64,000 bases of DNA from Symbiodinium natans (lineage: Eukaryota; Sar; Dinophyceae; Suessiales; Symbiodiniaceae). Positions 63,903 to 64,000 of the stretch are shown here, piece after piece. Both the position numbers and the translations under genes were made by a program. The stretch spans positions 180,001-244,000 of the forward strand of contig CAJNDS010002636.1 of assembly GCA_905221605.1 (NCBI GenBank), given 5' to 3'. How positions within the stretch are numbered: position 1 is the stretch's first letter; each line of letters begins with the position of its first letter. The notes under the pieces were generated by a model that was given only the letters and a program-made list of their open reading frames with translations, did no database searches and was not told where the DNA came from.

Positions 63903-64000
63903 CCAGCGGCGGCCGGCCACGGGCACAAGCACATACACCGCGGCGGCGCAGACAAGGATGGTCGCCACCACCACGAAGGCAGGGAGGCAGAGGTAGTAGA
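63903..64000 (-). CDS. Transmembrane exon, cut by window edge
   Basis: Minus frame reads YYLCLPAFVVVATILVCAAA then VYVLVPVAGRRW, a single strong membrane helix with a basic end. It then meets GCTTAG, either a GC donor into the MITE intron or an in-frame stop (TAG). Product unknown. Confidence 0.55.

Noticed and set aside
1-64000. Chromosome-end (true telomere) location
   Set aside because: Arrays are short, degenerate, in both orientations and interleaved with intact genes, so they are interstitial; neither window edge is a terminal array.

Overview
This window looks like nuclear DNA of a dinoflagellate, most likely in or near the Symbiodiniaceae/Suessiales; that placement is inference. The evidence is: dozens of interstitial blocks of the plant/alveolate telomere repeat TTTAGGG on both strands; genes cut into very small exons; reconstructed introns that mix GT, GC and GA donors with an AG|G acceptor; transposon-like introns (introners) flanked by short duplications; and a large PPR gene. 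No bacterial operon, rRNA, tRNA or CRISPR signal was seen.

Most long ORFs here are artefacts of telomere repeats or read through introns. I therefore rebuilt genes by joining short GC-rich segments whose phase, splice signals and protein similarity agree. Three models close completely in frame, all on the minus strand. (1) 34190 to 28095 encodes a nuclear poly(A)-binding protein (PABPN1/Pab2-like; 11 exons of 29-137 nt, 186 aa). (2) 39596 to 35543 encodes a GT61-like glycosyltransferase (9 exons, 819 aa). (3) 41921 to 40141 encodes a cytochrome b5-acyl-CoA dehydrogenase fusion (3 exons, 526 aa). A fourth minus-strand gene, about 10229 to 2764, is a PPR protein with at least 12 exons; eight consecutive exons chain in frame.

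Layout. 1-2 kb: tandem and degenerate repeats. 2-10 kb: PPR exons between telomeric arrays. 10-15 kb: mostly repeats and small dispersed inverted-repeat elements. 15-18.4 kb: plus-strand exons, including a small membrane protein. 19.8-24.6 kb: scattered minus-strand exons of unknown product. 26-34 kb: the PABPN1 gene and possible 3' exons. 35-42 kb: GT61 and acyl-CoA dehydrogenase genes head to tail. 43-46 kb: plus-strand exons with canonical donors. 47-52 kb: minus-strand exons and one plus-strand exon interrupted by an introner. 55-60.5 kb: exons of a multi-pass membrane protein. 61-64 kb: further minus-strand exons, ending in a transmembrane exon cut by the window edge.

The most unusual features are the telomeric arrays that fill the introns of intact genes, a CTATA-ended introner family caught inside two well-supported genes, a telomeric block that splits the terminal inverted repeat of a small transposon, and a perfect 89-bp palindromic element.
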